In this document: piece by piece, positions 26,642 through 34,812 of the stretch
Numbering within the stretch: the first letter of the stretch is position 1
Layout of the letters: every line of letters starts with the position of its first letter
Assembly (NCBI GenBank): GCA_015056205.1
Contig: SVGS01000012.1
Span: 24,071-88,070 of the forward strand
Length of the DNA stretch: 64,000 bases
Direction of reading: 5' to 3'
Source of the DNA: Clostridiales bacterium
GTDB taxonomy: Bacteria > Bacillota > Clostridia > Christensenellales > Aristaeellaceae
Position numbers and translations under genes: made by a program
Notes under the pieces: generated by a model
Told to the model about the DNA's origin: nothing
Database searches by the model: none
Seen by the model: the letters and a program-made list of their open reading frames with translations, nothing else

Positions 26642-27679
26642 TTAGAAGCACTTTTCCTTCCGGTCGCGCCTGCATTGTTCAATGTTTCCGCAGCGATAAC
26701 ACAATTCATTGTCGCAGATGCCGTCCTTTTCAAAGCAGGACAGGATATTGCCGACGGTTGTCTCCGCAATGTTGTTCAGGGCTTCTTCGGTCAGGAACGC
26801 CTGATGGGAGGTAACGATCACATTGGGCATGGAGATCAGCCGGGCCAGTAATTCATCATTCAGAATGTGGCCGGAACGGTCTTCAAAGAAAACGTCCGCT
26901 TCCTCTTCATAGACGTCCAGACACGCCGCGCCGATTTTTCTGGCTTTGATGCCTTCCAGCAGGGCTTCCGAGTCGATCAGTCCGCCTCTGGATGTGTTGA
27001 CGATCACAACGCCCTTTTTCATCCTGTCGATGGCGGCCATGTCAATCATGTGCTTCGTCTCATCCGTCAGGGGGCAATGAAGGGAGATCACATCGCTGCG
27101 GGAAAACAGCTCATCCAGCGATACATATTCGATCCCGCTGTCCGGCGCGGGAAAACGGTCATAGGCCAGAATCCGCATCCCGAACCCCCGGCAGATATCC
27201 ATGAAGATTCTGCCGATTTTGCCCGTGCCGATTACGCCCACGGTTTTCCCATGGAAATCAAAGCCCGTCAGGCCGCTCAGGGAGAAGTTGAATTCCCGCG
27301 TCCGGTTATATGCTTTATGGATGCGCCGCACGGAGGTCAGCAGCAGAGCCATGGCATGTTCGGCAACCGCATACGGTGAATAGGCCGGAACGTGCACCAC
27401 ATGGATTTTGCCAAAGGCTGCCTGCACATCCACATTGTTGTATCCGGCGGACCGCAGCGCGATCAGCCGGACACCGTATCCGTACAGTTTATCGATCACA
27501 GCGGCATTCACCGTATCGTTGACGAACACGCAGACGGCGTCGCAGCCCTGCGCCAGATCCGCGGTATCCTCGTTCAGCTTCGTTTCCAGAAACCTGAACT
27601 GCAGATCATGCTGACTGCCATAGTGTTCAAAGGAAGGTCTGTCATATGCTTTTGCGTCAAAAAAGGCTACCTTGATCAT
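26642..27679 (-). CDS. D-lactate dehydrogenase (D-2-hydroxyacid dehydrogenase family)
   Basis: A 345-residue NAD-dependent enzyme that reduces pyruvate to D-lactate, or a close 2-hydroxyacid. The catalytic Arg region LRSAGYNNVD, nucleotide-binding GVIGTGKIGRIFMDI, and the Glu/His pair in DVYEEE and SHQAFLTEEAL are all present; the last matches D-LDH rather than glycerate or phosphoglycerate enzymes. A Cys-rich tail (CDNELCYRCGNIEQCRRDR) is a little unusual. It lies 18 nt after the aldo/keto reductase gene on the same strand, so the two are likely co-transcribed. Confidence 0.92.
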   Translation of the reverse strand: MIKVAFFDAKAYDRPSFEHYGSQHDLQFRFLETKLNEDTADLAQGCDAVCVFVNDTVNAAVIDKLYGYGVRLIALRSAGYNNVDVQAAFGKIHVVHVPAYSPYAVAEHAMALLLTSVRRIHKAYNRTREFNFSLSGLTGFDFHGKTVGVIGTGKIGRIFMDICRGFGMRILAYDRFPAPDSGIEYVSLDELFSRSDVISLHCPLTDETKHMIDMAAIDRMKKGVVIVNTSRGGLIDSEALLEGIKARKIGAACLDVYEEEADVFFEDRSGHILNDELLARLISMPNVIVTSHQAFLTEEALNNIAETTVGNILSCFEKDGICDNELCYRCGNIEQCRRDRKEKCF

Positions 27680-27697
27680 TTTTCCGATTCCTTTCCG

Positions 27698-28660
27698 TCA
27701 TTCCGCGTCCATCCTGCGCAGGAAGTCCCGCTGGCTTTCCGTCAGCACGGCGTCCCCGGCTTCCCGCAGGGCTTCCACATGTTCCACCCGGCTGGCCCCG
27801 GCCAGCGGAAACGCGGGAAAGGGCTGCGCGGTCAGCCAGGCCAGCGCGATACTGCCCACGGACAGGCCCGTTTCCTCCCGGACTTTCCGGATCCGCTCCA
27901 GAACCGCCCGGTTAGCCGGGCTGTCAAATTCTTTTCGCAGGTTGTCGGTCAGTGCCGCCTCCCCGCCTTTCTCCAGGCGGGTATAGTAGGCATGAGCCTG
28001 AGAGGAGAAGCAGCAGCAGGGCATTCCGGTTTCCGCGTGCATCCGCCAGGTTTCCCCGTCCATGCCCCGGGTCGTATTGTCCAGGAAAAAGTGCTGCCTG
28101 GCCAGGCTGAACTGCGGCTGGTTGGCTGCCAGCGGTGTCAGCCCGTGAGCCGCGGCATAGGCATTCGCCTCCCGGATCCGCTCCGGCCGCCAGTTGGATA
28201 CCCCCGTCATGCGGGCGGTTCCGTCCTCCAGGAATCCCTGCAGGGTTTCCATGATCCGGCCCACCGGCTGCTGCTCGTCATCCCGGTGAAGCCAGTAAAT
28301 CTCCACGTGGTCGGTCCGCAGGTCCTCCAGGCTGGCGGCCATATCCCCGCGGACATCTTCCGGGTTCAGACGGCTGGTATGCAGGCTGGTAATCGGCGGA
28401 TGGCCGCCCTTGGTGCTCAGGAAAATCCGGTCCCGGTTGCCCCGGTCCTCCATCCACCGGCCGACGATCTTCTCGCTCTCCCCGTTCTTCGGGGTCACGA
28501 AATCCCCGTATACCCGGGCGGTATCAATAAAATTGCCCCCGATCGCCATGTAGGCGTCCATCAGTTCCCGGGCAAGCCCCTCCGGAAGCTTTCCTCCGAA
28601 ATCCGCCGTGCCGAAGCCGATCACGGACACCTGACACGCTCCGAATGCCTGTTTCCTCAT
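27698..28660 (-). CDS. Aldo/keto reductase
   Basis: A 320-residue NADPH-type oxidoreductase with a TIM barrel. Catalytic tetrad residues are visible: Asp and Tyr in NFIDTARVYGDF, Lys in FLSTKGGHPP, His in IYWLHRDDE. The later blocks TGVSNWRPERIREA and the Leu-Ala-Trp motif IALAWLTAQPFPAFPLAGAS complete the family pattern. ATG 28660 follows GGAGGGAAG. The substrate is unknown. It is probably the first gene of a two-gene unit with D-LDH. Confidence 0.92.
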   Translation of the reverse strand: MRKQAFGACQVSVIGFGTADFGGKLPEGLARELMDAYMAIGGNFIDTARVYGDFVTPKNGESEKIVGRWMEDRGNRDRIFLSTKGGHPPITSLHTSRLNPEDVRGDMAASLEDLRTDHVEIYWLHRDDEQQPVGRIMETLQGFLEDGTARMTGVSNWRPERIREANAYAAAHGLTPLAANQPQFSLARQHFFLDNTTRGMDGETWRMHAETGMPCCCFSSQAHAYYTRLEKGGEAALTDNLRKEFDSPANRAVLERIRKVREETGLSVGSIALAWLTAQPFPAFPLAGASRVEHVEALREAGDAVLTESQRDFLRRMDAE

Positions 28661-28709
28661 TTCCTTCTTCCCTCCGTTTCATGAAAGTGAGCCGCGGCCT
28701 GCCGGGAAA

Positions 28710-29690
28710 TCAGCCCAGGCCGCTCAGGCCTGAATTGTATTCGTAGGTTTCAATTTCCCCGGTCTCCACATTGATATACACGACGTAGTATCCGTCCTTT
28801 TCACCGCGGCCCGTCCCGTCCGTCCCGGACTGGCCCAGCAGGTATTCGACCTTGAAGCAGGGCCTGCCGCCGATCATGTCGTACCAGCTGTTTTCGCTGC
28901 CCTCCGTCCCGTCCGCGCCGTAGGCATTCCGGTCAAAATTCGTGTAGAGTTCCAGCCGCTGGATCTGCTCTTCGTCCAGTCCGTAGTTACTGATGATGAA
29001 GTCCCGGCCGGTCCGGATCATCTCCTCCTCGGATATCCTGCGCGCGTTCAGGGCGGCGGTCTTCCGCGCTTCGATCTTCTCCTGCCAGTCCGGATCCGGT
29101 TCGGAAGATTCATTGTCCTGGGTGATGCCGTGGCGCTTTGCGATTTCAGCGGCTTTGTTCAGGTAAGCCATTTGGGTCCGCTCGTCCTGGCTGTCCTTGA
29201 TCATCTGCTTCAGCTGTTCCGGACCCCAGGCTTCCGATTCGTATCCGCCGGACGTATCTTCCCCCGCGTGACTCCAGCTTATTTCCGCCTTCCCGTCCTT
29301 CACGACGGCGGTATAGGTTCCGAGTACATATTCCATCTCTGCGTTGCCGGTATAGGTTACCTTGACCGTGCCGTCCGCCATCACCTCTTCCCCGCGGTGA
29401 AAGAAGGACTGCATTTCCGCGGTGATCCCGTATTCCTTCTCCAGCGCCCGGTCCGCTGTCAGGGACGCTGAGGCTCCCGGAGAAAGCAGCAGGGTTGCCC
29501 CCAGGGCCGCCGCGGTCACCAGCACAAGAACCATCGCAAATACAAAACCGGCTGAAATCTTTTTCTTCATAACGGGCTTCTCCTCCTGAGCGATCCAATG
29601 CAGCACGGCGGCACGGCAGGAAGGCACATCGTCCAGGAAGGAAAGGCGCCGGTCCATCGCGGACCTGAGCGTATTTCTATTCTTCGTCAT
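28710..29690 (-). CDS. Single-pass membrane protein, probable anti-sigma partner of the ECF factor
   Basis: A 326-residue protein: cytosolic N-terminus of about 42 residues, one membrane helix (FVFAMVLVLVTAAALGATLLL) and a large outside part of about 260 residues. The outside part ends with YYVVYINVETGEIETYEYN, a PepSY-like strand pattern. Its start overlaps the sigma factor gene by 14 nt, the usual layout of ECF sigma/anti-sigma pairs. The short N-terminal cytosolic piece shows CRAAVLHWIAQEE but no clear zinc-binding HxxxCxxC motif, so assignment rests mainly on context. Confidence 0.7.
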   Translation of the reverse strand: MTKNRNTLRSAMDRRLSFLDDVPSCRAAVLHWIAQEEKPVMKKKISAGFVFAMVLVLVTAAALGATLLLSPGASASLTADRALEKEYGITAEMQSFFHRGEEVMADGTVKVTYTGNAEMEYVLGTYTAVVKDGKAEISWSHAGEDTSGGYESEAWGPEQLKQMIKDSQDERTQMAYLNKAAEIAKRHGITQDNESSEPDPDWQEKIEARKTAALNARRISEEEMIRTGRDFIISNYGLDEEQIQRLELYTNFDRNAYGADGTEGSENSWYDMIGGRPCFKVEYLLGQSGTDGTGRGEKDGYYVVYINVETGEIETYEYNSGLSGLG

Positions 29691-30183
29691 AATACCATTC
29701 CTCCAGTTCCTGTTTCAACATCATTTTCGCTTTCTTTAATCGGTAATTGACCGTTGAGCGGGGGAACCGCAGCGTTTGGGCCATTTCCTCCAGGGTCATT
29801 CCCTGATACCAGTGCAGCAGCGTCACTTCCCTGATTTTCGGCGGAAGGGCCATCACCGCACGCGTAACGGTGTCGTCCCATTCGTCGAAGGGTACCGAAC
29901 CTTCCGGCAAAGCATCGGGGTTTACGGACCGGTCCGTGTTCCTTGCCCAGGCGCTTTTCAGCAGGTCCTTGCAGGTGTTGATCGCGATGCGCGTCAGCCA
30001 GGTTTTCTCATCTGCTTCTCCACGGAAACGGTCCCGGCTCTTCCAGGCCTTAAAAAATGTTTCCTGCACAGCGTCTTCCGCAAGCGTGGTGTCGCACAGA
30101 TAAGCGAAGCACAGCCGGAGCAGCTGTTTTTCCCAGCGGGTGATGATCCCGTTCAGCCATTCCCGGCGCAGATCCTGATCCAA
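29677..30183 (-). CDS. ECF-type RNA polymerase sigma factor
   Basis: A 168-residue sigma-70 family protein of ECF size. Region 2 is in AYLCDTTLAEDAVQETFFKAWK, region 4 helix-turn-helix in LTLEEMAQTLRF and STVNYRLKKAKMMLKQEL. I place the start at TTG 30183, because AAAGGGGGG lies 6 nt before it; an upstream TTG would put the ribosome site inside the gene. The gene overlaps the membrane protein gene downstream. Target promoters are not identified. Confidence 0.92.
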   Translation of the reverse strand: MDQDLRREWLNGIITRWEKQLLRLCFAYLCDTTLAEDAVQETFFKAWKSRDRFRGEADEKTWLTRIAINTCKDLLKSAWARNTDRSVNPDALPEGSVPFDEWDDTVTRAVMALPPKIREVTLLHWYQGMTLEEMAQTLRFPRSTVNYRLKKAKMMLKQELEEWYYDEE

Positions 30184-30247
30184 TGCGCTCCCCCCTTTCA
30201 ACACTGATTAGACGACGGCAGGGTGAAAACAGGCCAAAAAGATTCAG

Positions 30248-30333
30248 AAAAAAGCCGGCGCAGAAGATGATTCCGGAATCCGGCCCCGGCAATCCTGCCC
30301 GGGGCACGAAATGTCTTCTGCACTGACCGGCTT
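30248..30333 (-). terminator. Long branched terminator of the alarmone synthetase gene
   Basis: On the minus strand AGCCGG...GCAGAAGA pairs with TCTTCTGCGCCGGCT around a second inner GC hairpin, and is followed by six T residues. It separates the alarmone synthetase gene from the ECF sigma gene. Confidence 0.75.
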
Positions 30334-30389
30334 TATTCCTCACAGATTGTACTTACCCGGCAAAACGGCATGGATCCGGACAGCGCTGC

Positions 30390-31094
30390 TCAGTCCATTT
30401 TAATACGATCCCGGATCCGAAGCATTTTTTCGTCCAGTCTGGCGCTTTCTTCCGCGCAGGTTTCCAGCTCCTGTGCCAGCTGGGCTGCAACCTGCGGATC
30501 GATGGCCTTCTTATACCGCAGCTTGTGCTCGAGGCTTGCCCAGAAATCCATTGCAATCGTCCGCATCTGGACTTCAACAATCATTTCCTTTTTCCCGGTT
30601 TCCGTATAGATCGGTGTTTTGACAAGCAGGTGAAGGCTGCGGTAGCCGCTCGGTTTCGGATTCTCAATATAATCCTTGCGCTTAAGCAGTGTGATATCGT
30701 CCTGTGCGAGGAAGTTCTCCGCAAGCTTGTAAATATCCTCAACAAAAGAGCAGACCACCCGCACGCCGGCGATGTCCGTCAGGTTTTCCCGGGCCGCTTC
30801 GACCGTGATGGGCAAACCGAGCTTTTCCAGCTTCCGTATGATACTGTCAAGGCTTTTCACCCTCGATTTGATTGTTTCGATCGGGTTCTCCTCCCCCTGA
30901 ATGGAAAGGCGGTTGTTCAGGATATTGAATTTTGTTTCCACCTGCATGGCGGCGCACTGGTAATCCATCAGCATGCTGTAGACAGGATCGAAATCAGTAT
31001 GGAGCTGTTCAAGCAGCTCGTTGATGTTCCCTTCCGCGTGCAGGGGGCTGTTCGCGCCGGAAAGCTCAGGGTTAATTCTTCCGTTCTCTTTCAT
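30390..31094 (-). CDS. Small alarmone synthetase (RelQ-like, RelA/SpoT domain)
   Basis: A 234-residue single-domain (p)ppGpp synthetase. Diagnostic blocks: PIETIKSRVKSLDSIIRKLE, NLTDIAGVRVVCSFVEDIYK with the catalytic Asp region, YIENPKPSGYRSLHLLV, and EVQMRTIAMDFWASLEHKLRYK. The long RelA/SpoT hydrolase and TGS/ACT domains are absent, as expected for this short class. It transfers pyrophosphate from ATP to GDP or GTP in stress. It has its own promoter (31159-31186) and terminator. It is divergent from a small unknown gene. Confidence 0.92.
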   Translation of the reverse strand: MKENGRINPELSGANSPLHAEGNINELLEQLHTDFDPVYSMLMDYQCAAMQVETKFNILNNRLSIQGEENPIETIKSRVKSLDSIIRKLEKLGLPITVEAARENLTDIAGVRVVCSFVEDIYKLAENFLAQDDITLLKRKDYIENPKPSGYRSLHLLVKTPIYTETGKKEMIVEVQMRTIAMDFWASLEHKLRYKKAIDPQVAAQLAQELETCAEESARLDEKMLRIRDRIKMD

Positions 31095-31158
31095 GAATTG
31101 TCGTCCTCCTTTATTCGATTCTTTCCGGACATTCCGTTTTTCGTTCTTCTGGTTTTAT

Positions 31159-31186
31159 ATTATACGAACTGAAATCCCGAATGCAA
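31159..31186 (-). promoter_or_regulatory. Sigma-A promoter of the alarmone synthetase gene
   Basis: Minus-strand TTGCAT (complement of 31181-31186), 16 nt, perfect TATAAT (complement of 31159-31164). Confidence 0.7.
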
Positions 31187-31237
31187 GCCCTCTGTATCAC
31201 GCAAAGGGCGCCCGGCCGCATTCTCTCTCACTTTTCC

Positions 31238-31266
31238 TTGCAGATCGTTTGCTCAGGGGATATAAT
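31238..31266 (+). promoter_or_regulatory. Sigma-A promoter of the small unknown gene at 31310
   Basis: TTGCAG at 31238-31243, 17 nt, perfect TATAAT at 31261-31266, 43 nt before the start codon. It may also drive the GNAT, Nudix and glutaredoxin-like genes downstream. Confidence 0.75.
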
Positions 31267-31309
31267 TGCTTTATCCCACAGAGAAAACCGTTCTACGGGA
31301 GGAAAAAGC

Positions 31310-31624
31310 ATGACAGAGGCGCAAAGGGTCTGGGCAGCTGCACGAAACCGTCTTACCGGCGCGGTTCGTTCAGCCGGTTTTCCCGGGGAACTGTCCGATT
31401 TGCTGGCAAAAGAGCTGAGAAGTCCCCGCGCCATCGATCGCATGACATCCTGGATAAATCAGGCTCATCCGCGTTCTCTGGAAACAATCGTGGATGAGAT
31501 GCTGGCGATCCGTGCCGATCTGGATGCCTGGGCAGAAAAGAAAGAAAGCGAAGCCGCTCAGGCAGGAATAGCCGGCTGGCTCAACAGCAGGGAGCGCCTG
31601 GAAGCGGAAAGCCCGGAAGATTAA
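31310..31624 (+). CDS. Small hypothetical protein divergent from the alarmone synthetase
   Basis: A 104-residue soluble protein starting MTEAQRVWAAARNRLTGAVR; the ATG follows GGGAGGAAAAAGC and a near-consensus promoter, so it is clearly a real gene. It is mostly helical by eye, with the block PRAIDRMTSWINQAHPRSLE and an acidic end. I recognise no family. It is the first gene of a four-gene plus-strand run (GNAT, Nudix, glutaredoxin-like). Confidence 0.75.
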   Translation: MTEAQRVWAAARNRLTGAVRSAGFPGELSDLLAKELRSPRAIDRMTSWINQAHPRSLETIVDEMLAIRADLDAWAEKKESEAAQAGIAGWLNSRERLEAESPED

Positions 31625-31687
31625 TCCGTTGGGAAGGCCAAACGAAGGCCGCCGTCCGTGACGGGGAGAGAAATGGGGAGAATGAAA

Positions 31688-32458
31688 ATGAGCACGATGT
31701 TCCGGGCTTGCCGCGAAAAGCTGCTGCAGCAGCTTTCGCTTGATCTGAACTGTACTCCTGCCGATTTGACGGCAAAGAGCAATATCGTCACGGTTCCGGC
31801 TCTGAAGGACGGCAGAAGGAACTACAGTCCCGGTTTGCCTTTTCTCCAGATGGCTACGCTGGGCGGAAATACGGTGATGATGGCCGACCCCTGCCTGCAC
31901 GAGTTTCTGGAACGTCTGATCCGGAATACGGAAGGGCACCGTCTCTTTGAACTGGGCTGCCTCCTGAAAATAAACGAAGAGCTTCGGAAGTACGGTTATC
32001 AGATGGCGCCGACACACCACATGTTCCTGCCTGACCGCGAAGTCACAGCGGCGGAGCGCTGCCGGGTCCGATGGCTCCGAGGCGATGAAATCAATCCGTT
32101 CTACGGGGATGCGCGGTTCCCGAATGCCATTGCCTATCCGGAGCCCTGTCCCGTACGGCCCGACAGAATGGCCGTCCTGGCGGTTGACGGGAATACCCTG
32201 ATGGGAATGGCGGGCTGCTCCGAGGACGCGCCTCACTGGCAGCAGATCGGAATCGATGTTCTGCCGGAGTTCCGCTCGGAAGGCATCGGTTCCTGCCTTG
32301 TCACCCTGCTGAAAAACAAAATCATCGAAACGGGCGACGTACCCTTCTACGGAACTGCGGCTGCCAATATCCACTCACAGAATATTGCCTTCAAAAGCGG
32401 TTTCCGGCCCGCATGGGTGGAAACGGAGGCTGTAAAGATCCGTGAAGAAAACGGATAA
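31688..32458 (+). CDS. GNAT family N-acetyltransferase
   Basis: A 256-residue protein. The C-terminal half is GNAT: MGMAGCSEDAPHWQQIGIDV, the acetyl-CoA loop LPEFRSEGIGSCLVTLLK, and a late NIHSQNIAFKSGFRPAW. The N-terminal 120 residues are an extra domain seen in two-part GNATs, of unknown role. ATG 31688 has GGGGAG at good distance; in-frame ATGs at 31658 and 31682 are less well placed. It lies 63 nt after the small unknown gene and 32 nt before the Nudix gene. Confidence 0.85.
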   Translation: MSTMFRACREKLLQQLSLDLNCTPADLTAKSNIVTVPALKDGRRNYSPGLPFLQMATLGGNTVMMADPCLHEFLERLIRNTEGHRLFELGCLLKINEELRKYGYQMAPTHHMFLPDREVTAAERCRVRWLRGDEINPFYGDARFPNAIAYPEPCPVRPDRMAVLAVDGNTLMGMAGCSEDAPHWQQIGIDVLPEFRSEGIGSCLVTLLKNKIIETGDVPFYGTAAANIHSQNIAFKSGFRPAWVETEAVKIREENG

Positions 32459-32490
32459 CCGCGGAGAAATCAAGGATGGAGGGAACAGAA

Positions 32491-32970
32491 ATGGATTACA
32501 TTCATGACCTTCGGAAGATCATCGGTCCCCGGAAAATCATCCTGAACTGCGCCGGCGCGCTGATTATCCGGGATGGAAAAATCCTGTTTCAGCGGCGGAC
32601 AGACAACGGCCGGTGGGGGCTGATCGGCGGACTGCTGGAGATGAATGAAACCTATGAGCAGGCCGCCCTGAGGGAAATCCGGGAGGAGACCGGTCTGGAA
32701 GTCAGACTGGACAGCTTCCTTGGGATTTTCCATAACCACAATATGGTCTGGAGCAACGGAGACGCGGCGCACGTGCTATCGGCCATGTTCACGGCCGGCA
32801 TCGTCAGCGGAGAGCCGCGGATTGACGCGGAATCCTATGAACTGCGGTTTTTCGAAAAGGATCAGATCCCGGAATTGTTTGCGGAGGATCATATCGCGGC
32901 GTTGGACGCGTATTTCAGAGGCGTGCGTTATCCGCTGCTGCAGGAGAACGTGTACACCGGCCGCCGGTGA
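32491..32970 (+). CDS. Nudix hydrolase
   Basis: A 159-residue Nudix hydrolase. The Nudix box is complete: the GLLEMNETYEQAA stretch followed by LREIREETGLEV, with the metal-binding Glu residues in REIREE. The start ATG 32491 follows GGAGGGAACAGAA. Such enzymes hydrolyse nucleoside diphosphates linked to another group; the substrate cannot be told from sequence. It stands in the same short operon as a GNAT and a glutaredoxin-like protein. Confidence 0.9.
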   Translation: MDYIHDLRKIIGPRKIILNCAGALIIRDGKILFQRRTDNGRWGLIGGLLEMNETYEQAALREIREETGLEVRLDSFLGIFHNHNMVWSNGDAAHVLSAMFTAGIVSGEPRIDAESYELRFFEKDQIPELFAEDHIAALDAYFRGVRYPLLQENVYTGRR

Positions 32971-33009
32971 AAAAGGACACGAAATCAGGGGATAAAGGAG
33001 AGAGGGACC

Positions 33010-33321
33010 ATGATCAGGATCTACGGAATGCCCACATGCCCTTATTGCGACTATATTCACGAACAGATCAGGGGCCGGGAGGACGAATTCGAATACATCA
33101 ACATCGGCGAGCACATTCGTAATTTAAGCGCCTTTATGCGGCTGAGGGATTCCAGCCCGGTATTCGATCATCTGAAAGCAGCCGGCGACGTTGGAATTCC
33201 CGCCTTTGTTTTTGAGGACGGACGCGTTTCCGTGGATCCGGCGGACGCGGGACTGATTGAGTACGGTTCACCCGGCGCCTGCTCCGTCGAGGATCACAGG
33301 AGCGGGCGGAAAGGCTGCTGA
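33010..33321 (+). CDS. Glutaredoxin-like protein
   Basis: A 103-residue thioredoxin-fold protein with the dithiol motif CPYC in MPTCPYCDYIHEQI, the cis-Pro region DVGIPAFVFEDGRVSV, and an expected alpha/beta layout. The spacing and the VGIPAFV block match the glutaredoxin-related family. The C-terminal extension (about 20 residues, two more Cys) is extra. It probably reduces disulfides; last gene before a strong bidirectional terminator. Confidence 0.88.
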   Translation: MIRIYGMPTCPYCDYIHEQIRGREDEFEYINIGEHIRNLSAFMRLRDSSPVFDHLKAAGDVGIPAFVFEDGRVSVDPADAGLIEYGSPGACSVEDHRSGRKGC

Positions 33322-33329
33322 GAAGATGG

Positions 33330-33370
33330 ACATAAAAACAGGCCGGATTTTCTCCGGCCTGTTTTTATGT
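33330..33370. terminator. Bidirectional terminator
   Basis: A perfect 18-bp stem (33330-33347 with 33353-33370) with loop TTTTC, with A and T runs on both flanks. It ends the glutaredoxin-like operon on the plus strand and the nitroreductase gene on the minus strand; the nitroreductase stop codon is inside the stem. Confidence 0.92.
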
Positions 33371-34177
33371 CCTGACGGTGGCAATGTACTCTGTTCCTTC
33401 CGGAACGGTCATTCCGGGATCCGAGACGGAAACAACCGGTGTGATCCCCTTTTCCTCCAGGCCCGCAGCGAAGTGATACAGGGCAATTCCGACATCGATC
33501 TTCTGCAGATCTCCCGTTTTGTCCCCGATATAGCCTTTATCCCGCTTTTCATAAAAGTGGCAGCAGTTCTCCGTGACAATGATCCGCCAGGGCTGCTTGT
33601 TGACCGCGGACGGCGCCCACCGCACCATCTCAATCAGGTCCGCCATCTTTTCCTGCTTTTCCGGCGAAAGGCCTTTATCCCAGGAGCCGTCAAAGAAAAT
33701 CTTTTCCGCCGGTATCCGTGAATCGGCGCCGACGCCCCTGCGCATGATGTTTTCCCGGAGCGAGCGTTTATTGGCGGGATATCCGAGCGGACTGACACAT
33801 GGCATGAGTTCTCCCTCTGAGAGTCCTGCCGCCCGCTCAAACAGTTCCCGTTTCATCGTGCCGCCGATCCAGGTTGTCCCGATTCCAAGCGACCATGCGT
33901 ACAGCACCAGTTTTTCAAACGAATAGCCATAGGCGACATCCGCATAGGGTACCTTGTCTGTTATTCCGGCGACATACAGCGTTTCCCCTGACAGAACAGG
34001 GCTTGACAGTCCGTGTTCTTTCGCGTCAAGCAGCACAAAACGAACCGGAATATCAAACGGATTCCCGATCGTTTGCATATACTGCTCAAGATGCTCCCTG
34101 TCTTCGGCGCTGAGCGGCCTGCCGTCAAAAGTACGGACGCTCTTTCTTCCTTTGATGGTCTTCAGCAGTTCACTCAT
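33365..34177 (-). CDS. Nitroreductase family protein
   Basis: A 270-residue FMN-dependent oxidoreductase. The phosphate-binding start KGRKSVRTFDGRPLS, GYSFEKLVLYAWSLGIGTTWIGG, and the late block MVRWAPSAVNKQPWRIIV fit the nitroreductase fold; the order of the last block at residue 190 rather than near the start suggests a fused or permuted TM1586-type member. ATG 34177 follows GGAGGATACGCA. The MarR-type gene lies 100 nt upstream on the same strand and may regulate it. Confidence 0.88.
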   Translation of the reverse strand: MSELLKTIKGRKSVRTFDGRPLSAEDREHLEQYMQTIGNPFDIPVRFVLLDAKEHGLSSPVLSGETLYVAGITDKVPYADVAYGYSFEKLVLYAWSLGIGTTWIGGTMKRELFERAAGLSEGELMPCVSPLGYPANKRSLRENIMRRGVGADSRIPAEKIFFDGSWDKGLSPEKQEKMADLIEMVRWAPSAVNKQPWRIIVTENCCHFYEKRDKGYIGDKTGDLQKIDVGIALYHFAAGLEEKGITPVVSVSDPGMTVPEGTEYIATVRT

Positions 34178-34277
34178 TGCGTATCCTCCGTTCCGCTCAT
34201 TCCCGCACCGCTCACAGCAGCGCTTTGACGCAGGCTTCCACCTGCGCCCGCTTTACATACAGCACGCACCCGCGGGG

Positions 34278-34766
34278 TCATTTTCTGTCTTCTTCCGCCG
34301 TTTTCCTTTTCCGGTTGTCCAGGAGCTCATAAAGCAGCATGTAAAGCATCTGCGCCTTTTCAGCCGGCAGATCAATACAGTCTGCGACATGCGCCGGGAC
34401 ATCCCGGGCCTTTTCCTGCAGGGCTCTTCCGTTGTCGGTAAGGCAGATGATCACCATCCGTTCATCCTCCCGGCTGCGCCGGCGGGTAACATATCCGGCC
34501 TGTTCCAGTTTCTTCAGCAGAGGGGAAAGGGTTCCGTTATCCAGCATCAGCCTTTCGCCGATCTCCGTGACCGAAATCCCGTCCCGCTCCCACAAAACCA
34601 GCAGAACAATGTACTGCGTGTAAGTCAGTCCCAGCGGTTTCAGCCAGGGAGCGTACAGCCCCGTCACCAGCGTATCGATCAGGGAATTGACAGACCCTGC
34701 CGTCACCGCCGCAATCTGAATGGGCAGCAGTTTCAGAAACGGCTTCCGGATATTCCCAGAAATCAT
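34278..34766 (-). CDS. MarR-family regulator, OhrR-like but without the sensing Cys
   Basis: A 162-residue winged-helix protein. The pattern [20 protein letters not shown], then [20 protein letters not shown] and [20 protein letters not shown] is close to OhrR peroxide sensors. The N-terminal reactive Cys of OhrR is replaced (DTLVTGLY), so peroxide sensing by that residue is not expected. It starts 47 nt after the lyase gene and ends 100 nt before the nitroreductase gene. After its TGA stop the same frame stays open for another 21 codons. Confidence 0.85.
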   Translation of the reverse strand: MISGNIRKPFLKLLPIQIAAVTAGSVNSLIDTLVTGLYAPWLKPLGLTYTQYIVLLVLWERDGISVTEIGERLMLDNGTLSPLLKKLEQAGYVTRRRSREDERMVIICLTDNGRALQEKARDVPAHVADCIDLPAEKAQMLYMLLYELLDNRKRKTAEEDRK

Positions 34767-34812
34767 TCGGTCTTCCTCCTCTTACCGGGTGTGATGCTAA
34801 TCCGGGGTTTTC

